A DNA stretch of 64,000 nucleotides, from assembly GCA_016124845.1 (NCBI GenBank), contig WGMW01000007.1, positions 1 to 64,000 on the forward strand. Direction: 5' to 3'. Origin of the DNA: Flavobacteriales bacterium. Its GTDB lineage: Bacteria > Bacteroidota > Bacteroidia > UBA10329. The translations under genes and the position numbers were made by a program. Below are positions 15,922 to 25,108 of this stretch, one piece after another (positions within the stretch are counted from its first letter, which is position 1; each line of letters begins with the position of its first letter). The notes under the pieces are model-generated. The model had not been told where the DNA came from. It ran no database searches and saw nothing but the letters and a program-made list of their open reading frames with translations.

Positions 15922-16998
15922 TTGGTGGGGTTCGCAACACGGAAATTCCTGTACAGCCTTTCGGTGCTGTTCGGTATCGTTACCGTGGTTTTTCTACTTT
16001 TTGCGGCCTTGCCGGGCGACCCCGCCAGATTGATGCTCGGTCAGCGTGCCGATCAATCGGAGGTGGAGATGATTCGCAAAGACCTCGGTTTGGATCTTCC
16101 GCTTTTCACGCAGTATCTGGTCTATCTCAACGACCTTTCGCCTGTGGCGTTTTACAACACGAAAAATGCTGAAAGCCCGTACTTCTACGAACCCACCGAG
16201 CACTCATCCAGCAAAACCATTTGGTCGGGAGATGAATCGGTGGCGGTGCTGAAACCACCTTATCTGAGACGTTCCTATCAATCGCAGCAGACCGTTGCGG
16301 CCATTGTGGCCGAGGCATTGCCGGGAACGGCCGTTCTTGCGGTCACCGCCATTACAATTGCAACCATTCTGGGCATTCTTTTCGGAATCATCGGGGCACT
16401 CTACAAAAACCGCTGGCCAGATAAGTTGCTGATGGTCTTTTCCATTTTTGGGATGAGTCTGCCATCGTTCGTGGCGGCCATTCTTATCATGTGGGTCTTT
16501 GCCTATTTGCTGGGCAACATCACGGGGTTGGAAGTTACGGGAAGTCTGTACGAGATAGATGAGTTTGAAGGCAAGAAACTCGTCCTCAAAAACCTGATTC
16601 TTCCTGCAATCACGCTTGGTGTCAGACCGCTGGCGGTTTTCATGCAACTCACACGCAATTCCATGCTCGAAGTGCTGTCTATGGATTATGTGAGGACGGC
16701 CACGGCCAAAGGGTTGGCGTTCAAAACCGTTGTGTTGAAACACGCGTTGCGGAATGCGCTCAATCCCGTCATCACCGCCATTTCAGGATGGCTGGCATCG
16801 TTGCTTGCAGGAGCAGTTTTTGTAGAAATTGTCTTCGGTTGGAAGGGTCTCGGTCGCATCATGCTCAACGCCCTCAACACGTACGATCTGCCTGTTGTCA
16901 TAGGCTGCATCATTTTCGTTGCGGTCATCTTCGTGGTCATCAACATGCTCGTTGACATCCTCTATGGTATATTTGACCCGCGAGTGAGTATTACATGA
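15922..16998 (+). CDS. Oligopeptide-type ABC transporter permease (DppB/OppB family)
   Basis: This 358-residue membrane protein carries the inner-membrane permease signature EVLSMDYVRTATAKGLAFKT (about 253-272) and five to six TM helices. The N-terminal FLYSLSVLFGIVTVVFLLFAALPGDP is typical of OppB/DppB. It begins with TTG (or GTG three bases on) directly abutting the preceding stop, so it is translationally coupled. The second permease (OppC), ATPases and binding protein are not nearby; they may be encoded elsewhere. Confidence 0.8.
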   Translation: MVGFATRKFLYSLSVLFGIVTVVFLLFAALPGDPARLMLGQRADQSEVEMIRKDLGLDLPLFTQYLVYLNDLSPVAFYNTKNAESPYFYEPTEHSSSKTIWSGDESVAVLKPPYLRRSYQSQQTVAAIVAEALPGTAVLAVTAITIATILGILFGIIGALYKNRWPDKLLMVFSIFGMSLPSFVAAILIMWVFAYLLGNITGLEVTGSLYEIDEFEGKKLVLKNLILPAITLGVRPLAVFMQLTRNSMLEVLSMDYVRTATAKGLAFKTVVLKHALRNALNPVITAISGWLASLLAGAVFVEIVFGWKGLGRIMLNALNTYDLPVVIGCIIFVAVIFVVINMLVDILYGIFDPRVSIT

Positions 16999-17002
16999 AT
17001 TG

Positions 17003-17078
17003 GCCACAGAAACACAGATTTACACAGAGATAAAGGAGTTTTCTGTGAATGAATCTGTGCTTTCTGTGTTTCTGTGGC
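17003..17078. repeat. Perfect 16-bp inverted repeat of the 'CACAGA' type
   Basis: GCCACAGAAACACAGA (17003-17018) is exactly complementary to TCTGTGTTTCTGTGGC (17063-17078), with further internal CACAGA/TCTGTG pairs. It lies between the permease stop and tpiA and resembles the element at 7191-7268. In RNA it would make a strong hairpin just before tpiA. Confidence 0.85.
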
Positions 17079-17099
17079 AATAAAATGTTGTTTTAGCTT

Positions 17100-17846
17100 A
17101 TGCGAAAAAAGATTGTTGCTGGAAACTGGAAGATGAACCTCACCAAAAACGAGGGATTGCTGCTGGTGGAAGGCGTTGTAAATGGGGTGAACGATTCGGA
17201 CGCAAAAGTCGTTTTGGGTGTGCCTTTTCCCTTTATTTCTGATGCCGTTTCTGGGGTTGATGGAAGTGCCATTTCTGTGGCGGCACAGAATTGTCATCAA
17301 GAGGAAAAAGGAGCGTTTACAGGCGAGGTTTCTGTAGAAATGTTGAAGTCGTTCGGAGCGGAATATTGTATTGTGGGCCATTCGGAAAGACGGCAGTATT
17401 TCGGTGAAACGGACGAACTCATCAACCAGAAAATTCAGCGTTTACTTGCAAGTGGAATTATTCCGATCTATTGCTGTGGCGAATCTCTGGAAGAACGCGA
17501 ATCCGAAAAGCATTTCGATGTTGTAGGAGATCAGATTCAATCTGCGCTTCAAGGATTCCAGAAGGATGAATTGAAGAAGATCGTCATCGCTTATGAACCC
17601 GTTTGGGCAATTGGAACAGGCGTTACCGCCACGCCCGAACAGGCGCAGGAAATGCACAAATTCATTCGAGAGAAATTGGCGCAAGTGCTGGTGGATGAGG
17701 CCGAAGAGGTTTCCATCCTTTACGGTGGAAGCGTGAAGCCGAACAATGCCAAGGAACTTTTCTCGCAAAAGGACATTGACGGTGGCCTGATTGGAGGGGC
17801 TTCACTCAATGCCACCGACTTTTTAGAAATCATTCATTCCTTCTGA
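17100..17846 (+). CDS. tpiA: Triosephosphate isomerase
   Basis: This 248-residue cytosolic glycolytic enzyme has all catalytic elements: GNWKMN with the active-site Asn and Lys, the GHSERR histidine loop (VGHSERRQYFGE), the catalytic glutamate in AYEPVWAIGTG with the mobile loop after it, and the phosphate-binding YGGSVKPNN and GGASL. Length is normal. It is followed by prmA after one base, a neighbourhood common in Bacteroidota. The repeat at 17003-17078 separates it from the upstream permease. Confidence 0.96.
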   Translation: MRKKIVAGNWKMNLTKNEGLLLVEGVVNGVNDSDAKVVLGVPFPFISDAVSGVDGSAISVAAQNCHQEEKGAFTGEVSVEMLKSFGAEYCIVGHSERRQYFGETDELINQKIQRLLASGIIPIYCCGESLEERESEKHFDVVGDQIQSALQGFQKDELKKIVIAYEPVWAIGTGVTATPEQAQEMHKFIREKLAQVLVDEAEEVSILYGGSVKPNNAKELFSQKDIDGGLIGGASLNATDFLEIIHSF

Positions 17847-17847
17847 T

Positions 17848-18681
17848 ATGGCACACGTGGTGCTTTCAATCGTGGTCAGTCCTGCTGAGCCGGGGCGCGA
17901 CATTGTAATTTCCGAACTCAGCGACATTGGTTTTGAGGGATTTCTTGAAACGGATGAAGGCGTGGATGCTTACATCGAAGAAGCAGAACTCGATCTGGAT
18001 GCAGTGGAGGAGGTTCTTTCCCGCATTCGCGAAGCAGAATTTGAGGTTTCCTTTTCCGCTTCGGTTGCTGAAGAGAAGAATTGGAACGAGGAATGGGAGA
18101 AGAATTTCGATCCGGTTGAGATCAAAGATCTGTGTCGCATCCGTGCGCCTTTCCATGAACCGAGATCGGGTTTCAAACTCGAAATTGTTATCATGCCGAA
18201 GATGAGTTTCGGAACGGGGCATCACGCCACCACATCGTTGATGACCGAATACCTGATGACAACCAAAGTAGAAGGTCCACTTTTGGATATGGGTTCGGGA
18301 ACGGCCGTATTGGCTATCATCGCGCGCAAACTTGGCGTGAAGGACATCACCGCTATCGATATTGACGATTGGGCATTTGAGAACGCACCTGAAAACTGCG
18401 AGCTGAATGACATCAGCGACATCACTATTCTGCAAGGCGATGCAAGCCTCTTGGGCGAGAAGAAATTCAACACCATTCTGGCCAACATCAACCGAAACGT
18501 ATTGCTGGAAGACATCCCGAAATACGCGAATGTGCTGAACGCGAACGGCCAGCTTTTTGTGAGCGGCTTTTATTCAGAAGACCTTAACATGATCCGTGAT
18601 GTGGCTCAAAAAGCAGGTCTTATATTTAACGGAAATCTTGAAAAGAACAATTGGGTCTCAGCCCGATTCATCAAACAATAA
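17848..18681 (+). CDS. prmA: Ribosomal protein L11 methyltransferase
   Basis: This 277-residue SAM-dependent enzyme trimethylates ribosomal protein L11. An N-terminal substrate-recognition domain (1-110) is followed by the PrmA signature MPKMSFGTGHHATTSLM and the SAM-binding glycine loop LLDMGSGTAVLAIIARKLG, then the AIDIDDWA acidic motif and the LANINRNVL catalytic loop. It starts one base after tpiA and stops one base before the ATG of the 1472-residue protein, so the three are one operon. Confidence 0.93.
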   Translation: MAHVVLSIVVSPAEPGRDIVISELSDIGFEGFLETDEGVDAYIEEAELDLDAVEEVLSRIREAEFEVSFSASVAEEKNWNEEWEKNFDPVEIKDLCRIRAPFHEPRSGFKLEIVIMPKMSFGTGHHATTSLMTEYLMTTKVEGPLLDMGSGTAVLAIIARKLGVKDITAIDIDDWAFENAPENCELNDISDITILQGDASLLGEKKFNTILANINRNVLLEDIPKYANVLNANGQLFVSGFYSEDLNMIRDVAQKAGLIFNGNLEKNNWVSARFIKQ

Positions 18682-18682
18682 C

Positions 18683-21600
18683 ATGAAGAAAATTCTCTTT
18701 CTGCTGAGCGTTTTTGTGCTCGTTTCAATCACAGCAACACAGGCGCAGCAGCTCAAATCCTTTACGCACGACAACGAAAAGTACATTCAGGAGTTGCAGG
18801 ATTTCTTTGCGCAGGGCGACCCGAAAGCGGCCAAGAAACTGATCGAGGAAACGTTTCTGCCCGTTTGGAACAGCGGTCATTACAGCCCGCAGCAAAAGGA
18901 ACGCATCTACAAGATGTCGGACCTGATGCTGGAAAAGCGCAAGAAAGCGGTGGATTTTGAGAACTACCTCTACGCGTTGATGAGCTTCGCGCATAGTATG
19001 AAACCGGCTTCAGACTTCGAAGCCTTTCACGATGGGTTGGAAAAGACGATCACGCAGCTATCGCGAAAGCAGTTTACCGAGTATTTGGAGGTGTGTAAAG
19101 GTCTGTTCACGGAATACATCCTTTTTGAGTCGCCAGCGGTAAAGTGGGTGGCGCGCTACGATCCTTACAAGATCGAGTTCGATTCGTTGCCGAAGATCGT
19201 GTTCGGGAAACTGGATCTGAAAGCATATTCAAAACGTGACAGTTCGGTGATCTATGGAACCGAAGGCGTGTACTATCCAACGCTCACCAGATGGGTTGGA
19301 AAAGGTGGGAAGATCGATTGGAGCCGCGCTGGTTTCGACCCGAATAAGACCTACGCAGAGATCGGGAACTATGAGATAAACACCACCAAATCGCAGTATT
19401 CCATCGATTCGGTCACGTTCCATCATCCCGATTATCTGGAACGTCCGCACTTGGGAATTCTTACCGAGAAAATTCTGGCAGATGTGGATCCTGATGATGC
19501 TTCATACCCGCGCTTCGATTCGTACGATAAGAGCATCCGCATCGAAAACATGTACAAGGACATTGACTACTCGGGCGGTTTTTCGCAGCACGGAATCAAA
19601 TTCATCGGTTCGGGAAATTCGGAGCAGGATGCCACGCTCATTTTCAAAAAGATGAATCATATCACCAAAAAGAACGAAGATTTTATTGAGGCGCGTGCCA
19701 AGTCGTTCGTTATCAAACCTGATAAAGTGGTTGCCGATAAAGTAGAGGTGGTGTTCTATTACGAGGGCGATTCGATCTATCATCCGGGTCTTCGCTTGGA
19801 CTACAACGTGGAGAAGCATCAAGTGACCTTTGCCAAAGGCCGAGAAGGTTCGGGACTCAGCCCTTTTTATGACAGCTTCCATAAGGTGGACATGCACGTG
19901 GACCAGATCACCTGGGATATGAGTACCGATTGGATGGAATTGGAAAACACCACGGGCGGGGCGGCAAGTAGCGCCATGTTCGAGTCGGACACGTATTATG
20001 ATGAATACCGCTACGATCGAATTGCAGGCACCTCCGATACTCATCCGCTGTGGAAGATCCACAATTACGCCCGCGAAATTGGCTTGCAGGAATTAACGGT
20101 CGAGCAGATCGCGCGATTGTTCAAGGCCGACATCAGCGAAACCAAGGTGTTTCTCATCAACTTGGCCAATGCAGGTTTTATGACCTACGATTACGACAAG
20201 GACCGAATTGTGCTGAAACCGCGATTGAGCCATTATGTGCTGTCGCGATCCAAGAAAACGGATTACGATATTCTCCAGTTCGAATCGACTATTGAGGGAT
20301 TGCCGAACGCCAAGCTGAATCTCTTGAACTGGGACATGGATATGAATGGGGTAGGTCGCGTTTTTCTGTCCGATTCGCAACAGGTCATCGTTTTCCCTTA
20401 CGAGCAGGAGTTGACATTGAAGAAGAACCGCGATTTTCTGTTTGATGGCAAGGTCATCGGAGGTCGATTGGATTTCTTCGGTAAGGATTTCTACTTCAGT
20501 TTCGATGATTTCAAGATCAATCTGAACAAGATCGACTCGCTGCGTCTCAAGGTTCCGGATGGACCGGAAGATGACCGTGGACGCCAGAAACTGCGACCCG
20601 TAAAAACCGTACTGCGTGATCTGACGGGAGAACTGCTGGTGGACAGGCCCGACAATAAATCGGGACTAAAGGATCACCCTCGCTATCCAGTGTTCAACAG
20701 TTTGGACGATTCGTTCGTGTATTACGATAAACGTTCCATTCAGGATGGCGTGTACAATAAGGAAGAGTTTTACATGCACCTGAAACCTTTCAGCATCGAC
20801 AGTTTGGAGAATTTCACCAAAGAAGGATTGGAGTTTGGTGGAACATTTGTCTCTGCGGGCATTTTCCCCGATTTCGAGGAAACTCTGAAGCTACAGCCCG
20901 ATTTTTCGCTTGGTTTCGTCCGTGAAACTCCCGCAGAAGGGTACGACATGTATGGCGGAAAAGGAAACTACAAGGCCACCATCAAACTGAGCCACGAAGG
21001 TTTGCGTGGAGATGGCGATCTGGAATATCTGACCTCCGTTTCCAGGTCAGATGACTTCCTGTTCTATCCGGATTCGGTCAATGGAATGGCGCAGGATTTC
21101 ACCATCGCGAAGCAGAAAAGTCCAACGCCTTACCCGCCTGTTAAAGGTGTGGATGTGAAGGTGCATTGGATGCCGAAATTGGATCACTTCTACGCCTACA
21201 AAGTGGAAAATCCATTCGATATGTACGAAGGAGAGGTAACGCACCACGGAGGCTTGGATCTTTCACCGAAGGGATTGGACGGTTTCGGGGATCTTGATTT
21301 CGCAGACAGTTACATGAATTCCAAACAGTTCAACTTCGATTATCGGAAGTTCCATGCCGATACGGGCGCTTTCAAATTGAAGGGTGCATCGGCCACTTCG
21401 TATGCGTTCAAAACCAGCAACGTTCAAATGGATATTGATCTGGATGAACGCGTGGGTAAGTTCAAATCGAACACCGGTGGCGACTTCGTTGATTTCCCTG
21501 TAAACCAGTACATCTGCTACATTGATGAGTTCAAATGGAACATTGACAAGAAGAGCATCGATGTGGTTTCTGAAGGAGAAGGTTCGCGCTACGTTTCCAC

Positions 21601-23101
21601 CAATCCCAAGCAGGATTCGCTCGAATGGCGTTCGCCTTTGACCAAATTCGACCTCGACAAGTTCATCATCTCAGCCAAGAAGGTCGATCACATTGATGTT
21701 GCTGACGCGATCATCTATCCTGATAGTGGCAACGTCACCATCCGCGAGCAGGCAGCCATGGATCCGTTGGAGAATTCGAAGATCGTGGCCAACCGAATTA
21801 CCAAGTTCCACACGTTCTACGAAGTGAACGCCAACGTATTGGGCAAGTGGAAATATAATGCGAACGGTAAGTATGATTATGAGGACGTGACAGGCAGCAA
21901 GCAGTTGATCGAGTTTGCCAAGATCGGGGTTGATTCTGCCGGGCAGACCTTCGGTGAAGGTATGATCACCGAAGAAGCAGCATTCACACTAAGCCCGAAT
22001 TTCGATTACAAAGGCAAGGCAAAACTGTTTGCAAGCAAGGAATTTCTGACTTATGAAGGAAGCACACGCATCAAACACGATTGTCCTGGAATTACACGCG
22101 ATTGGCTGGCCTTTGATGCGGACATCGACCCGAATGACATTTACATTCCGATACCTGCCGACCCGAAGGATGCCAGCGGAAACCCGATGTCATCAGGCGT
22201 GGTCATCAGCAAAGATTCAACCACGGTCTATCCGACCTTCCTATCCAAAAAGCGGAAACCGAACGACATCGACATTGTGGCTGCCGAAGGCTATTTGCAC
22301 TTCGATAACGAGAGCCAAGAATACCGCATCTCGAACAAGGAGAAACTGCAAGGTGCTGTTGTTGGTGGCAACTACGTGAGTTTGAGCAACGAGTGCATTG
22401 CCCGCGGACAGGGAAAACTGAACATGGGAATGGATTTCGGGCAGGTGGAGCTTACGCCATTGGGCCGTGTGGAGCATAACATGAACAACGATTCCACCAA
22501 GTTCAACCTGTTCCTCGGCATCGATTTCTTCTTCAATGACGAATGCCTACGTATCATGGCCGACCGGCTTTCCAACCATTTCCCACCGTTGGATCCCGTT
22601 TTCTACGGAACGGAGTATGAGAAGGCACTCATCGAAGTGGTCGGCAAGGAGGAATCCACCAAGCTCATTCAGGAGTTGAACCTCTATGGCTCGTTCAAGA
22701 AACTGCCGAAGGAGTTGGAGAAAACAGTATTCCTTTCAGACCTTGAGTTGGTATGGAATCCTTCAACCGGATCGTACCGTTACAAGGGATTCATCGGTAT
22801 TCCCAGCATTGGCAAGTTCCAAGTGAACAAGATGGTGTACGGGATGATCGAACTGACCAAGAAGCGCAATGGCGATGAACTTTCGTTCTACTTCGAGCCA
22901 AGTGACGACAGTTGGTTCTTCTTCAACTACAAACGTGGCATGTTGGGCGCGGTATCATCACATGATGATTTCAATGCTCAGATACGTGACACCAAGGACG
23001 ACAAGCGTACCAAGAAAGGGGAGAAGGGCAAGCCGAATTTGACCTACGTTCTTTCTACTGCGATTCAAAGAAGAAATTTTGTGCGTTCGTTTGAAGAATG
23101 A
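18683..23101 (+). CDS. Large secreted protein of unknown function (1472 aa)
   Basis: The signal peptide is MKKILFLLSVFVLVSITATQ, cleaved before AQQ. The remaining ~1450 residues have no membrane helix and no type IX sorting domain. It is mostly beta-rich, D/K/Y/F-rich sequence. The first ~250 residues are helical (FAQGDPKAAKKLIEETFLPV). The middle has recurring blocks of the form 'G-x-L-[DE]-[FY]-x-[GD]-[KD]-[DF]-F' (GRLDFFGKDFYFSFDDFKI; GFGDLDFADSYMNSKQFNFDY), suggesting repeated beta-sandwich or beta-helix units. The C terminus is basic. The start at 18683 is set by the signal peptide; a longer frame from 18596 overlaps prmA. The size and place after prmA resemble a conserved Bacteroidota family of very large periplasmic proteins, but I cannot name it. 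Confidence 0.8.
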   Translation: MKKILFLLSVFVLVSITATQAQQLKSFTHDNEKYIQELQDFFAQGDPKAAKKLIEETFLPVWNSGHYSPQQKERIYKMSDLMLEKRKKAVDFENYLYALMSFAHSMKPASDFEAFHDGLEKTITQLSRKQFTEYLEVCKGLFTEYILFESPAVKWVARYDPYKIEFDSLPKIVFGKLDLKAYSKRDSSVIYGTEGVYYPTLTRWVGKGGKIDWSRAGFDPNKTYAEIGNYEINTTKSQYSIDSVTFHHPDYLERPHLGILTEKILADVDPDDASYPRFDSYDKSIRIENMYKDIDYSGGFSQHGIKFIGSGNSEQDATLIFKKMNHITKKNEDFIEARAKSFVIKPDKVVADKVEVVFYYEGDSIYHPGLRLDYNVEKHQVTFAKGREGSGLSPFYDSFHKVDMHVDQITWDMSTDWMELENTTGGAASSAMFESDTYYDEYRYDRIAGTSDTHPLWKIHNYAREIGLQELTVEQIARLFKADISETKVFLINLANAGFMTYDYDKDRIVLKPRLSHYVLSRSKKTDYDILQFESTIEGLPNAKLNLLNWDMDMNGVGRVFLSDSQQVIVFPYEQELTLKKNRDFLFDGKVIGGRLDFFGKDFYFSFDDFKINLNKIDSLRLKVPDGPEDDRGRQKLRPVKTVLRDLTGELLVDRPDNKSGLKDHPRYPVFNSLDDSFVYYDKRSIQDGVYNKEEFYMHLKPFSIDSLENFTKEGLEFGGTFVSAGIFPDFEETLKLQPDFSLGFVRETPAEGYDMYGGKGNYKATIKLSHEGLRGDGDLEYLTSVSRSDDFLFYPDSVNGMAQDFTIAKQKSPTPYPPVKGVDVKVHWMPKLDHFYAYKVENPFDMYEGEVTHHGGLDLSPKGLDGFGDLDFADSYMNSKQFNFDYRKFHADTGAFKLKGASATSYAFKTSNVQMDIDLDERVGKFKSNTGGDFVDFPVNQYICYIDEFKWNIDKKSIDVVSEGEGSRYVSTNPKQDSLEWRSPLTKFDLDKFIISAKKVDHIDVADAIIYPDSGNVTIREQAAMDPLENSKIVANRITKFHTFYEVNANVLGKWKYNANGKYDYEDVTGSKQLIEFAKIGVDSAGQTFGEGMITEEAAFTLSPNFDYKGKAKLFASKEFLTYEGSTRIKHDCPGITRDWLAFDADIDPNDIYIPIPADPKDASGNPMSSGVVISKDSTTVYPTFLSKKRKPNDIDIVAAEGYLHFDNESQEYRISNKEKLQGAVVGGNYVSLSNECIARGQGKLNMGMDFGQVELTPLGRVEHNMNNDSTKFNLFLGIDFFFNDECLRIMADRLSNHFPPLDPVFYGTEYEKALIEVVGKEESTKLIQELNLYGSFKKLPKELEKTVFLSDLELVWNPSTGSYRYKGFIGIPSIGKFQVNKMVYGMIELTKKRNGDELSFYFEPSDDSWFFFNYKRGMLGAVSSHDDFNAQIRDTKDDKRTKKGEKGKPNLTYVLSTAIQRRNFVRSFEE

Positions 23102-23134
23102 TCTGCTTATATTTGCAGCCCCAAAAAACGGGAT

Positions 23135-23208
23135 GGCTCTGTAGCTCAACTGGATAGAGCACCTCACTACGGATGAGGAGGTTTGGGGTTCGAATCCCTA
23201 CAGGGTCA
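23135..23208 (+). tRNA. tRNA-Arg (anticodon ACG)
   Basis: A complete cloverleaf: acceptor GGCTCTG/CAGGGTC with two G:U pairs, D arm GCTC/GAGC, anticodon stem CCTCA/TGAGG with loop CTACGGA giving anticodon ACG, and T arm TGGGG-TTCGAAT-CCCTA, then discriminator A. CCA is not encoded. The ACG anticodon would be deaminated to ICG and read CGU/CGC/CGA. It lies 33 bases after the 1472-residue gene and before a strong terminator. Confidence 0.95.
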
Positions 23209-23222
23209 CACCTAAAGTCGTT

Positions 23223-23263
23223 AAGTCCTTGATTTTCAATTGAAAATCAAGGACTTTTCTTTT
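23223..23263 (+). terminator. Terminator after tRNA-Arg
   Basis: A 15-bp perfect stem (AAGTCCTTGATTTTC with GAAAATCAAGGACTT, 23223-23256) around AATT is followed by TTCTTTT. It is symmetric and could stop transcription from both sides. Confidence 0.85.
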
Positions 23264-23731
23264 AAGGGTAAACATAGGTAAAACAATTTGGCACCTTAGT
23301 TTTCTCACAACGCCATAATTGAACGGAATTATAAAGTTGATGGGTTCGATCTGAGATTCCTCACTGCGTTCGGAAAAGCAGCCAAACTTTGTTCTTGTTT
23401 TCCTGACGAAGGAAGGAACTCAACGCTTTTGTACCGTTTACTTTATAATTCCGTAATTGAACGTAGTCAACTGACGCACATTTAATGTGACATGTATCCA
23501 ATTTAAGCACATAACCATGAGCGTAGTTTTCATTAATGCCCAACAAAGGGTTGCTGATCAGCCAGAAGTCTTCATTTTCTGATGCCGAAAATTAGCCGCA
23601 TCTGGTTCAGTTTGACTACGCTTTGATTCGCAACTCAAAATCTGTCTATTTCGAATGGCTTTCTTTTTAACTGATTCAAGTCCTTTTTCTACCATTCAGC
23701 TTGTTGCAACTTCGTTTTTCATTGAACTGAT
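23264..23731. other. 468-bp gene-poor stretch after tRNA-Arg
   Basis: No convincing gene is present. A 61-codon minus frame at 23361-23546 has no recognisable features. The only structure seen is a 15-bp inverted repeat, ACGGAATTATAAAGT (23323-23337) and ACTTTATAATTCCGT (23440-23454), about 100 bases apart, each next to 'GTAATTGAAC'/'ATAATTGAAC'. The low G+C and position behind a tRNA gene are compatible with debris of an inserted element; no attachment-site repeat of the tRNA 3' end is visible. Confidence 0.5.
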
Positions 23732-25108
23732 ATGCAACACAAGACGATCATAGAGCCTTTCCGCATAAAAAGTGTGGAACCGATACAGCTTTCAACAGAA
23801 AAGGAACGCGTGGCCAATTTGCAGGAAGCCCATTACAATGCTTTTCTGCTGATGTCCGATCAGGTCATTATCGACCTGTTGACCGACAGTGGCACATCGG
23901 CCATGAGTTCCTCGCAGTGGGCAGGCATTATGGAAGGAGATGAGGCCTATGCCGGTTCGCATTCGTGGTTGCACTTGGAACGGGTTATCAATGATCTGAC
24001 AGGGTTTGAATTCATTCTTCCGACCCACCAGGGACGAGCGGCCGAACGGATCATTTACAGTCATTTGGGCGGAAAGGGAAAAACCTTCATCAGCAACACG
24101 CACTTCGATACCACGCGCGCAAACATCGAGTTTTCCGGTGCCGAAGCCATTGATATTCCCGTGCCCGAATCGAGCAACATGGCAAGTTATCATCCCTTTA
24201 AAGGGAATATGGATGTGGAGCGGTTGAGCAGCCTGATCAATGAAAAAGGGGCAGAGAACATCGGTGCGGTCATACTTACCGTGACCAACAACAGCAGTGG
24301 CGGACAGCCGGTAAGCATGGAGAATGCCCAACAGGTGGCCGATGTTTGCAAGCAGAACGGGGTCATGTTCCTGCTCGATTGTTGCCGAATTGCAGAGAAC
24401 AGTTATTTCATTCAGCATCGCGAAGCAGGTTATGGGGATCAGACCTATCGGCAGATCGCCAAAGAAATGTTCGCCTTGGCTGATGGGGCCGTGATGAGCG
24501 CCAAAAAAGATGCGTTGGTCAACATGGGCGGTTTTCTGGCGCTTAAGGACAAACAGTTGGCCGATGCCTGCAAGAGTCTGCTCATCATTACCGAAGGATT
24601 TACAACCTACGGTGGCCTTTCTGGCCGCGATATGGAGGCCATGGCCATTGGGCTGGAAGAAGTGTTCGACCCACATTATTTACAGTACCGGATCAAAAGC
24701 ACGGAATACCTCGGTTCGCGCTTGCGCGATATGGGCGTGCCGATCATTTGGCCAACGGGCGGCCATGCCGTTTATGTGGATGCCAAGCAATTGTACGCGC
24801 ACATTCCTCCGCAGGAATATCCTGGCCAGAGCCTTGTTTGCGAACTGTACCGATTGGGCGGCATCCGTTCAGTAGAGATCGGTTCGGTGATGTTCGGAAA
24901 GTATGACGGATCTGGAAAGTTGATCCCTGCACCGATGGAGTTGGTGCGTCTGGCCATTCCCCGCAGGGTTTACACGCAAAGCCACATTGAGTATGTGATC
25001 GAAACCTTTGCCCAGATCATGAAGGAGCGTGAAACCACACGTGGCTATCGGATAACGGAGGAACCGAAATTCCTCCGTCATTTCACAGCTCATTTTGAGC
25101 CTATTTAA
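23732..25108 (+). CDS. tnaA: Tryptophanase (tryptophan indole-lyase)
   Basis: This 458-residue PLP enzyme cleaves tryptophan to indole, pyruvate and ammonia. The PLP-lysine motif is MSAKKDALVNMGG, with K259 as the likely Schiff-base lysine. It is very similar to both tryptophanase and tyrosine phenol-lyase. The C-terminal LRHFTAHF has His where tryptophanase has His463 (E. coli) and tyrosine phenol-lyase has Phe, and GIRSVEIGS matches tryptophanase, so tryptophanase is preferred. No tnaC-like leader or tryptophan permease is visible upstream. The 3' end overlaps nrdJ by four bases, convergently. Confidence 0.88.
   Translation: MQHKTIIEPFRIKSVEPIQLSTEKERVANLQEAHYNAFLLMSDQVIIDLLTDSGTSAMSSSQWAGIMEGDEAYAGSHSWLHLERVINDLTGFEFILPTHQGRAAERIIYSHLGGKGKTFISNTHFDTTRANIEFSGAEAIDIPVPESSNMASYHPFKGNMDVERLSSLINEKGAENIGAVILTVTNNSSGGQPVSMENAQQVADVCKQNGVMFLLDCCRIAENSYFIQHREAGYGDQTYRQIAKEMFALADGAVMSAKKDALVNMGGFLALKDKQLADACKSLLIITEGFTTYGGLSGRDMEAMAIGLEEVFDPHYLQYRIKSTEYLGSRLRDMGVPIIWPTGGHAVYVDAKQLYAHIPPQEYPGQSLVCELYRLGGIRSVEIGSVMFGKYDGSGKLIPAPMELVRLAIPRRVYTQSHIEYVIETFAQIMKERETTRGYRITEEPKFLRHFTAHFEPI

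Noticed and set aside
23361-23546. 61-residue minus-strand frame after tRNA-Arg
   Set aside because: No homology-like features, no promoter, and it spans half of the inverted repeat.
23732-25108. Tyrosine phenol-lyase instead of tryptophanase
   Set aside because: LRHFTA and SVEIGS match tryptophanase; tyrosine phenol-lyase has Phe at the first position and SMERG at the second.
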